A stretch of 64,000 bases of DNA, from NCBI GenBank assembly GCA_964563165.1, contig CAZLWA010000099.1, forward strand, positions 7,539-71,538. Direction: 5' to 3'. The position numbers and the translations under genes are program-made. Positions 17,225-26,619 of this stretch are shown here, in pieces; the stretch's first letter is position 1; the number at the start of each line of letters is the position of its first letter. The notes under the pieces were generated by a model. The model did no database searches. It saw only the letters and a list, made by a program, of their open reading frames with translations, and was not told where the DNA came from. The stretch comes from CAZLWA01 sp964563165 (GTDB lineage: Bacteria; CLD3; SB21).

Positions 17225-19795
17225 TTACGCCTTTGTAAGTTCAAACGTATGTTTCAAAAACACTTTAAATTTCTCGGAGTTCGCGATACGGTCGTATTCG
17301 ATCTTTATGATGCTCGAAGGTTTACGGTTCGCAGTAAGTTGAAATTCCAGCCGCTTCAATTGATCGTAATAACGGCCCTGCAGCGTTTCAATATAATTCT
17401 TGTATTTCGCTGCGTTTTTTTTATCGCTCTTGAGTTGACTGACCAGAGCGTCAATGACGGTGCAGGTCTTTTTGATATTGGCAAGGACTTCCGTATGCGC
17501 TGCATCCAGCGCGCTTTTATAGATCACCCACTCTTTCGCGGTGCACGGTTCGGCAAAATTAAGCGCCTTGGAGACGTATTGCTGAAAACGCTCGTCGTTC
17601 ATTAAATTCATGAACTCCGATTTCACAAGCGGAGCCGATTTCTTCCCGCCTTCGAGGCTGTCTTTGTTGTCCGTAATAGCGAAGAAATCATCGTCGCGCA
17701 ATTTGGAAATCACTTCTTCGTGGGTGCCGTCTTTGTCATCCGCCAGCGCGTCCAGTATTTTACTCAGAAACCGGTGGTATTCGTCAATGAGCGGCACGAC
17801 GTCCTGCTTCGCACGGATTTGGGTATTCTCAAAATGACGCCAGCCGATCGCATCCTGGATCAACGCCAGAATCAAATTCAGCGCGCGCTGCAAATGACGC
17901 GGATATTCCGGTTTGTCCAACCGGCGCGTCACGAGGTAGGTCGAATAATTCTTGATATCGAGAAGCGTCTCATGGAAATTGCCCTCTTCCTCCGCTTTTG
18001 CCAAAACGGATTCCGGCACAATGCTTTTCTCCACGGCCTCTTTTTCGACCAGCCGGATCGAATCTTCTTTGAATAGCGCCTTGATCTTGGATTCGGCATA
18101 TTGGCTGTTGAACTTCTCCGCCTCGTCCTGTCCTTTGGTGATCGTCCCGACTTTGACGTATTCGCCGATAGCCAAACTTAACTCAATCTCATTGATCGTG
18201 CTCAGAATTTTAAAAACGCCTTCCTGATTGAGCGCGATCGTTTCTTTGTCCATCATGGCTTCCACTTGATTCATCGTCAGGAACGCGCGCTCCGCCTTAT
18301 TGAAAAAACTGAGCCGCTTGCGGATCTCATTGAAGTTGGTGATTTTCCTGGACAATTCTCCTTCATCCATTTTCGATTCCGATGTGATCTTCAAGAGGTC
18401 CAGACTGATATAATCCGTCGTCATTTTCAGATACTGGGGATCAATGCCGAATTTGCTCATGAGCCGCGCGGACAGGTAGCGCGAAGCCAGCGCCGCTTTT
18501 TTGATATCCGGGTCCTCTTCTTTCATCACGCCTTTATCGATGCACGGCAGTTCGGCTTTGAAATTCTCAACAACGCGCTGATGCTGGTCTTTCTTGACGT
18601 CCAATTCACCGATAAGTTCGACGAACTCATACACCTCTTTAATTTGAAAACCTTTGACCTTGAATATCATCGAGGTCAGATATTTTGTTTCTTCGGCAAC
18701 CTCGGCCAATTTACCCGGCTCATGAAGCGATTCATCGGGGTTATCCAGCCGGCGTGCGAAAGAAATGGCGGCGATCGTTTGATCGGCGATGTTATCCGCC
18801 ATGAGCGTTTTGCGCACCGCGCTTTTCACCTCGTCGTCGAGCGGATCAAAATTGTCCTGAACCAGTTTTTCCTCATATTGCTGAAGCGCTACGTCAATTT
18901 CCATTTCATTGATCAGCTGCAGCCATTCTATTTTTTCCGTCTTCGCGCCAAGCTCGATATTCAAATTGCCAGACAGCGTGTCTTCGATGATCTTTTCCAG
19001 GATCCGGAATTGCCGCTTTATGTTATTCGACTGGCCCAAACGATTGATGATAATACCTTCGAGCGTTTCGTTAGGATAACCGTATTCAGCGAGCTGCATT
19101 TGAAGTTTGCACAAAAGATAGATATTGATCATATCTTTCATGGTGAGCGATTCGCTTTTACGCATCGTCTCATCGCGCTTCATCGCTTCCGCAAGCAAAT
19201 TGACGATAAAAACGCTTTTCATGGTTTCGTCGTTATTGAGATCCATTTTGTCGATGATCTGAATTAAATGCGTCAGCGTTTCGGTGTCGCGGATCTTTTT
19301 TTCGAAGAGCTCCTTCAATTCTTTTCCGCTGTTTTTCCCTTTTCCTTTTTCCGCCGCCACCTTTTCCAAAACGATATTGATGATTCCGTTCTCGATCGAA
19401 TCGGAGATCAATTCATCCACTTTGCCCTCAAAGATCGGAATGCCGAAATTCGAAGATTTGTTGACCAAAAGCAGCAACAGCATATTCACCACGTGATGCG
19501 ACATACCTTTAGCCGCCAGGATGACTTCCATCTTTGTCAAAGCCGCGATGTCTTCCAGTTTGCTGACCAGCAGCGTTTTGCCGGCGCCTTTTTTCTTCTC
19601 GATTTCCTCTTCAATTTTCTGCGTGACGACCAGTAATTCCCCTTCGTTGAAGGAAACGACCTTCGAGTGAAACTGCCCGACATGTTCTTTCGACAGTTTT
19701 CCGGGAAACCCGGGCGACTGCACGAGCGCGATCAGCTTTTCGAGCGCGATGCGTTGGTCGTCGCTCGGCACATTATCTTCACTAACGGTGGTCAT
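17225..19795 (-). CDS. Large all-helical cytoplasmic protein, unrecognised
   Basis: 857 aa from ATG 19795 (a TTG at 19822 would add nine residues). I do not recognise a family. There is no signal peptide, membrane helix or nucleotide loop. The sequence is strongly helical and charged, rich in Lys/Glu/Asp and Leu/Ile with a few short coiled-coil-like stretches (for example KIEEEIEKKKGAGK near residue 60). The composition suggests a long repeat-helix scaffold. It is separated from the amidotransferase by a heptanucleotide array and diverges from the TonB receptor gene. The 539-aa helical protein at 33561-35177 is similar in style, but no clear homology is visible by eye. Confidence 0.75.
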   Translation of the reverse strand: MTTVSEDNVPSDDQRIALEKLIALVQSPGFPGKLSKEHVGQFHSKVVSFNEGELLVVTQKIEEEIEKKKGAGKTLLVSKLEDIAALTKMEVILAAKGMSHHVVNMLLLLLVNKSSNFGIPIFEGKVDELISDSIENGIINIVLEKVAAEKGKGKNSGKELKELFEKKIRDTETLTHLIQIIDKMDLNNDETMKSVFIVNLLAEAMKRDETMRKSESLTMKDMINIYLLCKLQMQLAEYGYPNETLEGIIINRLGQSNNIKRQFRILEKIIEDTLSGNLNIELGAKTEKIEWLQLINEMEIDVALQQYEEKLVQDNFDPLDDEVKSAVRKTLMADNIADQTIAAISFARRLDNPDESLHEPGKLAEVAEETKYLTSMIFKVKGFQIKEVYEFVELIGELDVKKDQHQRVVENFKAELPCIDKGVMKEEDPDIKKAALASRYLSARLMSKFGIDPQYLKMTTDYISLDLLKITSESKMDEGELSRKITNFNEIRKRLSFFNKAERAFLTMNQVEAMMDKETIALNQEGVFKILSTINEIELSLAIGEYVKVGTITKGQDEAEKFNSQYAESKIKALFKEDSIRLVEKEAVEKSIVPESVLAKAEEEGNFHETLLDIKNYSTYLVTRRLDKPEYPRHLQRALNLILALIQDAIGWRHFENTQIRAKQDVVPLIDEYHRFLSKILDALADDKDGTHEEVISKLRDDDFFAITDNKDSLEGGKKSAPLVKSEFMNLMNDERFQQYVSKALNFAEPCTAKEWVIYKSALDAAHTEVLANIKKTCTVIDALVSQLKSDKKNAAKYKNYIETLQGRYYDQLKRLEFQLTANRKPSSIIKIEYDRIANSEKFKVFLKHTFELTKA

Positions 19796-20165
19796 ATTCA
19801 AAGCGTTTTTCGATATTTTCAAAAAATGTAAGATAATAAGGGCATCATATCAAGAAATAAAAACGGCGGGCCGGTCTCTGCAGTTCGAAAGGAAACCATG
19901 CGAGTGAACAAATACTCTTAACCGTCCTGCTTTCGGCGGGACACGCAAAGAAACAAAGAATTCTTAGCGCTCTTTGCGACCGGAGTTTATCCCGCTGAAA
20001 TCGGGGCGGTTAAAGTTTTCAAACCTCGCACGAACATGTGGGGTTTTTTTATGGGAGTTGAATTCGTTTGATATTCGGGAAAAAATTTCTAGATTAAAAG
20101 GGTACGGCCCGCTTTACATCAAAATAATATTCGCGAATTTTTTGCACTAATCCGGAGCTTCCTCA
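19796..20165. other. Divergent intergenic region upstream of the TonB receptor
   Basis: No gene seen. It contains a degenerate dispersed repeat, CGCAAAGA near 19945 paired with TCTTTGCG near 19972, similar in style to CGCAGAG-type intergenic repeats. An imperfect hairpin followed by seven T residues (about 20025-20051, plus strand) and a promoter-like pair before the receptor gene follow. Confidence 0.4.
20068..20095 (+). promoter_or_regulatory. Sigma-70-like promoter of the TonB receptor operon
   Basis: TTGATA (20068-20073), 16-bp spacer, TAGATT (20090-20095), ending 70 bp before the ATG. The ATG at 20166 has GGAG eight bases upstream. Sequence match only. Confidence 0.5.
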
Positions 20166-22457
20166 ATGAAATTTTTTCTGATGGGCTTTCTCTTGCTGGC
20201 TCAGCCGCCTATCGGCGCTCAGGAAATTGCAGTGCAGGGAACCGTCACGGATCTGTATTCCAAAAAAGCTTTGCCGGCGGTGAACGTCGTGATCCAGGAA
20301 TTGCAGAGAGGTGTCATTACCGACAGCGGTGGTAATTATAAGATCGGAAACGTGAAAAAAGGATATTACACCGTTGTTTTCACGAGGATTGGCTATAAAA
20401 GAGTTGCGAGAAAAATCCAGCTCGAACATGCCATGAACCTCAGCGTGAAAATGGAAGAACAATCCATCGTATTCGAAGCGACGGAAGTCACGCCGGGTGT
20501 GATCGAAATGTCGTCCGAAGAAGGCGCTTCCTCGACGGTCAGTTCACAGGAGATCATCTCTTCTGCGAGTATATTCACCAAAGACGTCTACCGCAGCCTT
20601 CAGGTTGTGCCGGGGGTGTCCAACAGTGAGTGGAGCTCGAAGCCTCATATCAAAGGCGGCAATCCGGACGAGACCGCCGTGATCATTGACAACCTGGAGA
20701 TTTACGAGCCGTTCCACTTGGAGGAAATTGACGGGCCATTCAGTGTGATCAATTCAGATCTCGTCAAAGATATGAAACTTCTCACGGGCGGATTTTCTCC
20801 GAAATACGGCGACAAGATGTCGGGCATCCTGAAAATAAATACGGCGGATAAATTGGACGACGACTCCATTAAAGTTTCTGTTGATTTCATGAGCGCCGCC
20901 GCCTCCCTGCATCAGCGTATCAGCGATCGGGTCAACGTCTTTTTCAGCGGGAGAAAAAGTTTCATCGGGTTCATCGAAAAAGCGTCCGGAACCAAATTTC
21001 CAACCGTGGTGTACGATCTCTGGACTAAAGCCGACTATAAAATGGATTCGAAAAATAAGTTGTCGTTCAATTTCATGATGCTCAACGATCATATCAATTA
21101 CGCCAAGGATTCGACGGTTATCAGCAAAGAATTTTTTAACAGCTCCAAACTCAATTATTATGTCTGGGGAAACTGGTACTCCTACGCCGGCGAAAAGTAT
21201 TATTTTACCACGACGGCGGGTTATCAAAGTCTGGTCAAGCATTCCGACTTTTCTTTTGACGGCAGTCTCACGCAGGAGAATATGGATAACCGCGCCACGA
21301 AAATTGCCACGCTAAAGCAGGATCATTATTGGAAATTAAATGACACCCATACCCTCGAATTCGGCGGCCAGGTGAATGGCTTTTTCAGCGATTATTTTTA
21401 CAGCGAATTCCGGTTGAACCCTACCGAGACCACGGATTTTGCCGTCGTCACGGACATCATTGACGTGAATAAAAAATTGAACGGCTTCACGTTGTCCGGC
21501 TATGCCCAGGACACATACAAGTATTCGCAGCGATTGAATGTGCTTTACGGACTCAGAGTCTCAGGCCAAAATTATACGACTTCCGTTCAGGCCGCACCGC
21601 GCGCGGCCGTGAGCTATTCATTTACGGACAATCTGAATTTAAAGCTCGCCTACGGATGGTACTTCCAGCCGGACAATTTTCAAAAAATGAAGACGTACGA
21701 TAACCAATCGGAGTTGTTCAAGAAACCGGAAAAAAGTCATCACTATGTGGCCAATCTGACCTACGTTATCGAGCAGAACACGGTTGCCAACATAGATGTG
21801 TTTTACAAGAATTATCTGCGCCTGAATGACGACTTTAATTTTGATTTTTCCAATCGTATTGACGGTGTAGGCATCGTGAATAAGCCGTTCAATACGCGTT
21901 CCGGTTTTGCGACGGGATTTGATATTTTTGTCCGCCACCGTTACGGCCGGGGCAATTTGGTCAGCGTCGCCTATTCCTGGAGTTCGACCATCCTGCGCGA
22001 TTACCGCCGCGACGAAACCTACCGCGATCTCGACCGCACTCATTCACTGACGGTCAACACAATTTATAATCTGCCGCACGGTTTGACCGTGAGCGGATTA
22101 TTCCGCATCCACACCGGCGACCCTTACACGCCAAGCTCCGTTAGGATCTTTGGCGACAGTTCGGTCTCAGACAGCCGTATTTATTATCTGACAAGAAAGA
22201 AGAACAGCGGACGGCTGCCCGTATTCCACTCGCTGGATTTTCGTATAGATAAACGATGGGATTTGAAACAAATGTATCTCGTTACGTATGCCGGCGTCAT
22301 TAACGTTTATGATCATCACAACGTACGCCAAAAAGTTTGGAAACGGGAGATCGTCAATGACAAGATCACCGGATTCACACAAGCCGATCAAGTTTACTTC
22401 CCGCAATTTTTTACGCTGGGCGCAAGTCTGGAATTCAGTTTACCGCGAAGCAAGTGA
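20166..22457 (+). CDS. TonB-dependent outer-membrane receptor
   Basis: 763 aa. A signal peptide (1-19, ending GAQ) is followed by a carboxypeptidase-regulatory-like beta-sandwich domain at about 24-105 (VQGTVTDLYSKKALPAVNVV). The plug comes next (about 120-230, with VVPGVSNSEWSSKPHIKGG and VIIDNLEIYEP), then a 22-strand-type barrel to the C-terminus, which ends in an aromatic-alternating strand. This layout is characteristic of the Bacteroidota/FCB group. The ligand is unknown. The next gene, 25 bp downstream, is an exported lipoprotein and probably a surface partner. Confidence 0.95.
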   Translation: MKFFLMGFLLLAQPPIGAQEIAVQGTVTDLYSKKALPAVNVVIQELQRGVITDSGGNYKIGNVKKGYYTVVFTRIGYKRVARKIQLEHAMNLSVKMEEQSIVFEATEVTPGVIEMSSEEGASSTVSSQEIISSASIFTKDVYRSLQVVPGVSNSEWSSKPHIKGGNPDETAVIIDNLEIYEPFHLEEIDGPFSVINSDLVKDMKLLTGGFSPKYGDKMSGILKINTADKLDDDSIKVSVDFMSAAASLHQRISDRVNVFFSGRKSFIGFIEKASGTKFPTVVYDLWTKADYKMDSKNKLSFNFMMLNDHINYAKDSTVISKEFFNSSKLNYYVWGNWYSYAGEKYYFTTTAGYQSLVKHSDFSFDGSLTQENMDNRATKIATLKQDHYWKLNDTHTLEFGGQVNGFFSDYFYSEFRLNPTETTDFAVVTDIIDVNKKLNGFTLSGYAQDTYKYSQRLNVLYGLRVSGQNYTTSVQAAPRAAVSYSFTDNLNLKLAYGWYFQPDNFQKMKTYDNQSELFKKPEKSHHYVANLTYVIEQNTVANIDVFYKNYLRLNDDFNFDFSNRIDGVGIVNKPFNTRSGFATGFDIFVRHRYGRGNLVSVAYSWSSTILRDYRRDETYRDLDRTHSLTVNTIYNLPHGLTVSGLFRIHTGDPYTPSSVRIFGDSSVSDSRIYYLTRKKNSGRLPVFHSLDFRIDKRWDLKQMYLVTYAGVINVYDHHNVRQKVWKREIVNDKITGFTQADQVYFPQFFTLGASLEFSLPRSK

Positions 22458-22482
22458 GAATTTTGTAACTGAGGATCTTACT

Positions 22483-23637
22483 ATGATAAAATTTGTGGTC
22501 ACCCTCCTCGTGTTCTCCGGCACCTTTGCCGGATGCGATGACCCTAATCCCGGTGATTCTTTATTTGAAAAAACCATTGGGTTCCGAGAGACGGACGTGG
22601 GGAAGTCGGCACAGCAAACAAAGGACGGCGGGTTCATCATCGCAGGTTCTACCAACAGCGTTCGCAGCAACGCCGACGCCTACTTATTGAAAACCGACGG
22701 ACAGGGAAATACCATTTGGTCGAAAACATTCGGCGGATCCGGCAGTGATGAGGCGTACGCCGTGATCCAAACGCAGGACGGCGGATACGTCTTCACCGGA
22801 AACGTGACGCTTGAGCCCAACAGCAATTCGGACATTTACGTTACTAAAACGGACGGCCGCGGGAAAATGCTTTGGTCGAATCATTTGGGTTCCACATTTT
22901 CGGAATACGGCCAGGTAATTCGGGAATCGCCTGACGGTACCCTGCTGGTCGGCGGCGTCACCGGGCTTTTTGGCGGCGCAGGCTCCGGAACCCTGAATAT
23001 TTTTCATCTCGCATCCCACGGAACGGTACTATCGGCTAAAACATTTGCAGGCGACTACCTGCGCTATTTCGACGTCACCGGTAACGGAGAGTATGTCCTG
23101 ACAGGGGCGGCCGGAAATTCTCTTTTGATCAGGAAGCTCGATGCGGATAACAATCCGATCTGGTCGCAGACGTTCACCTTCCTGCCGGTCAATGAGGGAT
23201 ACGTCGTCCACGAAACAAAGGACGGCGGGGTTATTGTGATGGGAAAAACGGAAGTTCCGGGGCTTGGCTTTCAGCGAAGAGTCTATCTGATCAAGACCGA
23301 CGGCAACGGCAATACCCAGTGGACCAAGACGTACGCACGGTCCATTGATGACGAGGCGTATTCGATGATACAGACTTCAGACGGCGGGTATATCATGGCG
23401 GGCAGAACTCTATCCGACGCCGCTCCATTCAATTATGATGCGTTGATTGTGAAGACCAATGCTTCCGGCGATACGCTGTGGACACGTACATTCGGCGGAC
23501 TTAAACAGGATTTTTTTTATTCCGTGGCCGAGACCCACGATCACGGGTACCTCGTTACGGGTTATACCGAAAGCTCCGGCGCGGGCCATGCGGATATTTA
23601 TCTTGTCAAAATTGATGAGAACGGAAATGTGAAATAA
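22483..23637 (+). CDS. Propeller-repeat lipoprotein partner of the TonB receptor
   Basis: 384 aa from ATG 22483; the longer frame overlaps the receptor and is unlikely. The signal ends in a lipobox-like FAGC (Cys18). The body is about six to seven repeats of about 48-50 residues with the pattern (T)xDGGxxxxG...LxKTDxxGNxxWxxTF, a bacterial beta-propeller of the SBBP-like kind. It likely shares the receptor promoter. The pairing suggests a surface substrate-capture lipoprotein, but there is no sign of SusD homology. Confidence 0.85.
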   Translation: MIKFVVTLLVFSGTFAGCDDPNPGDSLFEKTIGFRETDVGKSAQQTKDGGFIIAGSTNSVRSNADAYLLKTDGQGNTIWSKTFGGSGSDEAYAVIQTQDGGYVFTGNVTLEPNSNSDIYVTKTDGRGKMLWSNHLGSTFSEYGQVIRESPDGTLLVGGVTGLFGGAGSGTLNIFHLASHGTVLSAKTFAGDYLRYFDVTGNGEYVLTGAAGNSLLIRKLDADNNPIWSQTFTFLPVNEGYVVHETKDGGVIVMGKTEVPGLGFQRRVYLIKTDGNGNTQWTKTYARSIDDEAYSMIQTSDGGYIMAGRTLSDAAPFNYDALIVKTNASGDTLWTRTFGGLKQDFFYSVAETHDHGYLVTGYTESSGAGHADIYLVKIDENGNVK

Positions 23638-23707
23638 ATTGAAATCTGAGTTCTCCGGGTACCGGCGGGCAGCGAGCTGCAGACGAAGAAGATGTTACTG
23701 ATAAAAT

Positions 23708-23739
23708 AGTCGCCAGTTGTCAGTCATCAGTGGTCAGTG
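23708..23739. repeat. Heptanucleotide tandem array (AGTTGTC)
   Basis: Four and a half units (AGTCGCC, AGTTGTC, AGTCATC, AGTGGTC). The TGA stop of the CsgG-like gene on the minus strand (23734-23736) lies inside it. Confidence 0.8.
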
Positions 23740-24630
23740 TTTTTTCTTTTCTTCTTCCGCCGAAACGATCTTTACTTCGTGGCTTAATTCAAATTCATTT
23801 CTAATAAATAGCTCCCCTTCCAGGATCCAACACTCGCTGAAAATTCCGTCCAGTTCAAGCGTTTTGACCTTCACCCGGCCGACCGCCTTCTGTCTCGTAA
23901 AGCTCTTCCCATCCACGGTCAGTAATTCTTCCTGGACGATGTGAAAGATATCTCCCTCTTTTACGCCGATCTCTTTTCCGCAGCTGATGAGAACTCTCGC
24001 TTGTGCATTTTTGCCTTTCTTTTTCTTACTTCCGTCATCTAAAAACTTTATGATCTTGCCTTCCACCGGAAACGCATTTCGGATCACGCTGTAAATTTTC
24101 GAATTCGCGTCATTGAGCGCATCGTAAGCAATTCTCGGGGAAGGCTCCTTTTTATCACCCGACACCCCTCTCACATCTTTTGCGGCTATTATCTTGCCGC
24201 TGGAGACGTCAATGATACTAATATGCAATTCGACCGTGGAGCGATATTGCTTGTCCTTCTTGGACGTGCTCAGTTGCATGCGGCCTTGAACAACGTATTC
24301 CGTTCCCAGCAGACTTCCAAGGGTGACCGCTTTATTAGGATCGGACAGATCGCCCATTTGAAAGTTCTGCTCCTGTACCAATTTGTCAATAGCCGCACGT
24401 TCCAAGACTGTAAAGCGCTTAAGATTAACAAACACCGTCGCCACGGCTTGCGTCGCCGCTTCCACGAAAGCCTGAACACCCTCACGATCGAATACCTGAT
24501 TGTCGCTCACTCTTCCGGCATCGAAAAGCAGCACGGCCACGCGCGGTTTGTCATTGGTCATGCTGACCCGCTGCTGTGCGCTTACGTACACGGCAGCAAG
24601 CAGCCAAAAAACTAAACTTATACATTTCAT
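23734..24630 (-). CDS. CsgG/HfaB-like exported protein
   Basis: 298 aa with a signal peptide (1-18, ending VSAQ). Residues of about 30-170 match the CsgG-type fold: RVAVLLFDAG near the start, then FTVLERAAIDKLVQEQNFQMGD and ALGTEYVVQGRM-like motifs. The C-terminal part has a beta-rich Lys-rich segment (GSKKKKGKNAQARVLISCGK) and an FlgT-like sub-domain. CsgG itself is a lipoprotein pore for curli; this protein lacks the lipobox Cys and curli genes are absent. It is better viewed as one of the many CsgG-related periplasmic proteins that accompany DUF4384 and caspase genes in this group of bacteria. Confidence 0.8.
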   Translation of the reverse strand: MKCISLVFWLLAAVYVSAQQRVSMTNDKPRVAVLLFDAGRVSDNQVFDREGVQAFVEAATQAVATVFVNLKRFTVLERAAIDKLVQEQNFQMGDLSDPNKAVTLGSLLGTEYVVQGRMQLSTSKKDKQYRSTVELHISIIDVSSGKIIAAKDVRGVSGDKKEPSPRIAYDALNDANSKIYSVIRNAFPVEGKIIKFLDDGSKKKKGKNAQARVLISCGKEIGVKEGDIFHIVQEELLTVDGKSFTRQKAVGRVKVKTLELDGIFSECWILEGELFIRNEFELSHEVKIVSAEEEKKKH

Positions 24631-24791
24631 GATTTATCTCCCGGTCGATTCCCAATTCTTAATCTGGCCTCGAATAATCCGGTAATCGATATAAAAACAG
24701 GAATTGTCGCAAAACAAAATTGATCTTTAAAGAATGCCGATGCAAAATATAACGATTCGTTACTTCTTAGTCAATGGGGTCTGTAGAAATT

Positions 24792-26432
24792 TCACACTTG
24801 CAGAACACCGAAATTCGGCGGCGGGATATTCGGATTATTCATGACCGTATCGAGACACCGGATGAGGATTTTCCTCGTTTCGTTGGGATAAATGACGGCA
24901 TCCACCCATAGGCGAGCCGCGGCGTAGCGCGGATTTCCCTGCTTTTCATAATTGGAACGGATTTCCTCGTAAACTTTTTTCTTTTCTTCTTCGCTCACTT
25001 GTTTTCCCGCGAGGCGGATTTCTGTGATCGTGGAAGCCGCCTGGCTTCCCCCCATCACGGAAATGTTAGCGGTAGGCCACGCAAAAATAAACCTGGGATC
25101 GTACGCCTTGCCGCACATAGCATAATTTCCCGCACCGTAACTGCCCCCGATGACAATCGTGATCTTGGGTACGACGGAATTGGCGACCGCGTTGACCAGT
25201 TTTGCGCCGTCTTTGGCAATGCCGGAATGTTCCGCATCGCGTCCTACCATAAAGCCGTTGACGTCATGCAGAAACAAAAGCGGTATTCGGTCTTGATTGC
25301 AATTCATCACGAATCGCGCGGCCTTGTCCGCGCTTTCATCATACATCACACCGCCCATTTGCATCTCGCCTTTCGCCGTACGTTGAACCAGTTTTTGATT
25401 CGCCACGATTCCGATCGCATATCCGCCGATGCGCGCCGTGCCGGTAAGCACGGTCTTGCCGTACGTGGCTTTGTATTCATCGAATTCCGATTGGTCCACG
25501 ATGCGCCCGATGATCTCCTTCATATCGTACTGCGTCAGGCCTTCCGGAATGACGCCGTTAATCTCTTCGACCGCATACAGCGGCTCTGAAGATTTTGTTT
25601 TATTGAATGACGCGTAAGATCCGTTCCCTACCTTATCCAGAATTTCGCGGACCCGCTTCAACGCCGACGCATCGTCCGGCTCGTGGTAGTCGGCTGTTCC
25701 GCTGATGGCATTGTGCGTGTGCGCGCCGCCCAGCGTTTCCTGGTCGATCACCTGGCCGATGGCGGCTTTTACCAGCGCCGGTCCGGCGAGATATAAGCTC
25801 GATCCTTCGACCATAATGAACTTATCGCACATCACCGGAAGATACGCGCCGCCCGCCACGCACGGCCCCATTACGGCGGCAATTTGCGTGACGCCCATTG
25901 CGCTAAGCCGCGCGTTGTTGTAAAAAATCCTGCCGAAATGATTTTCATCCGGGAACACCTGGTCCTGCAAGGGCAGAAAAACGCCTGCCGAATCCACGAG
26001 ATACACGATCGCAATTTTATTTTTCATGGCTATTTCCTGCGCGCGCAGCGTTTTCTTTACGGTCATTTCAAAATGCGCGCCGGCTTTAACGGTCGCATCG
26101 TGCGCCACGATCATCACTTCTTTGTCATGAATAATCCCGATCCCGCTCACACACCCCGCCGACGGACATCCTCCGAATTCATCGTACATGCCGTAAGCAC
26201 CGAACAGAGCCAGCTCCAGGAAAAATGCTTTTTCATCGATTAATTGCGCAATGCGTTCGCGTGCCGTCAGACGCTTTTTTTCGTGCTGTTTGTCAATATT
26301 TTTCTGACCGCCGCCCAAACGAATCTTATCTTCATCTGACTTCAACTGCGCCACGAGTTTTTCCATGAACGCTTTATTTTTCTTAAGTTTTTCCTGATTC
26401 CACTTCTCTGCGGGCGTGCCGATCACAGACAT
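24792..26432 (-). CDS. Acyl-CoA carboxylase carboxyltransferase (methylcrotonyl-CoA type), beta subunit
   Basis: 546 aa. It transfers carboxyl from biotin to an acyl-CoA. Features are GGCPSAGCVSGIGII near the N-terminus, VDSAGVFLPLQDQVFPDENHFG, GPCVAGGAYLPVM and SLYLAGPALVKAAIG. In the C-terminal half GKAYDPRFIFAWPTA and VMGGSQAAS mark the second crotonase-like domain. Overall order and length fit methylcrotonyl-CoA carboxylase beta (leucine degradation) better than propionyl-CoA carboxylase. The biotin carboxylase subunit is not in the window. Confidence 0.9.
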   Translation of the reverse strand: MSVIGTPAEKWNQEKLKKNKAFMEKLVAQLKSDEDKIRLGGGQKNIDKQHEKKRLTARERIAQLIDEKAFFLELALFGAYGMYDEFGGCPSAGCVSGIGIIHDKEVMIVAHDATVKAGAHFEMTVKKTLRAQEIAMKNKIAIVYLVDSAGVFLPLQDQVFPDENHFGRIFYNNARLSAMGVTQIAAVMGPCVAGGAYLPVMCDKFIMVEGSSLYLAGPALVKAAIGQVIDQETLGGAHTHNAISGTADYHEPDDASALKRVREILDKVGNGSYASFNKTKSSEPLYAVEEINGVIPEGLTQYDMKEIIGRIVDQSEFDEYKATYGKTVLTGTARIGGYAIGIVANQKLVQRTAKGEMQMGGVMYDESADKAARFVMNCNQDRIPLLFLHDVNGFMVGRDAEHSGIAKDGAKLVNAVANSVVPKITIVIGGSYGAGNYAMCGKAYDPRFIFAWPTANISVMGGSQAASTITEIRLAGKQVSEEEKKKVYEEIRSNYEKQGNPRYAAARLWVDAVIYPNETRKILIRCLDTVMNNPNIPPPNFGVLQV

Positions 26433-26453
26433 TCTTTTCTCCGTTGTAGGTTC

Positions 26454-26619
26454 AGTTTATAGTTTTCAGTTTTCAGTTGTGAGCTGTCAGCTTTCAGCTT
26501 TCAGCACTCAGCTTCTTGGCTATTAGGTAATATTCTTAATTCTTAATTCTTAATTCTTAATTCTTAATTCTTAATTCTTAATTACTCATTATTCATTAAT
26601 CATTATTCATTAATCATTG
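26454..26619. repeat. Two adjacent heptanucleotide arrays
   Basis: 26454-26514 is about nine units of AGTTTTC/AGCTTTC. 26532-26619 is about seven units of TTCTTAA running into five of TTA(C/T/A)TCA type. The second array reaches into the propeller lipoprotein gene: its last four codons and stop (26603-26605) are repeat sequence. Confidence 0.92.

Noticed and set aside
18266..19267. 333-residue plus-strand open frame
   Set aside because: Antisense shadow of the 857-aa gene; composition rich in Phe/Arg/His/Gln as expected from the reverse of Lys/Glu-rich codons.
19860..20050. Possible tRNA or small RNA before the TonB receptor
   Set aside because: A TTCGAA-like loop is present, but there is no acceptor stem or anticodon arm.
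22288..22482. Upstream extension of the propeller lipoprotein
   Set aside because: It overlaps the TonB receptor coding region and hides the lipobox.
20166..23637. SusC/SusD-type polysaccharide utilisation locus
   Set aside because: The receptor is shorter than SusC and the partner is a propeller lipoprotein, not a SusD.
23734..24630. Curli secretion pore CsgG
   Set aside because: No lipobox Cys and no csgA, csgB, csgE or csgF nearby; only fold-level resemblance.
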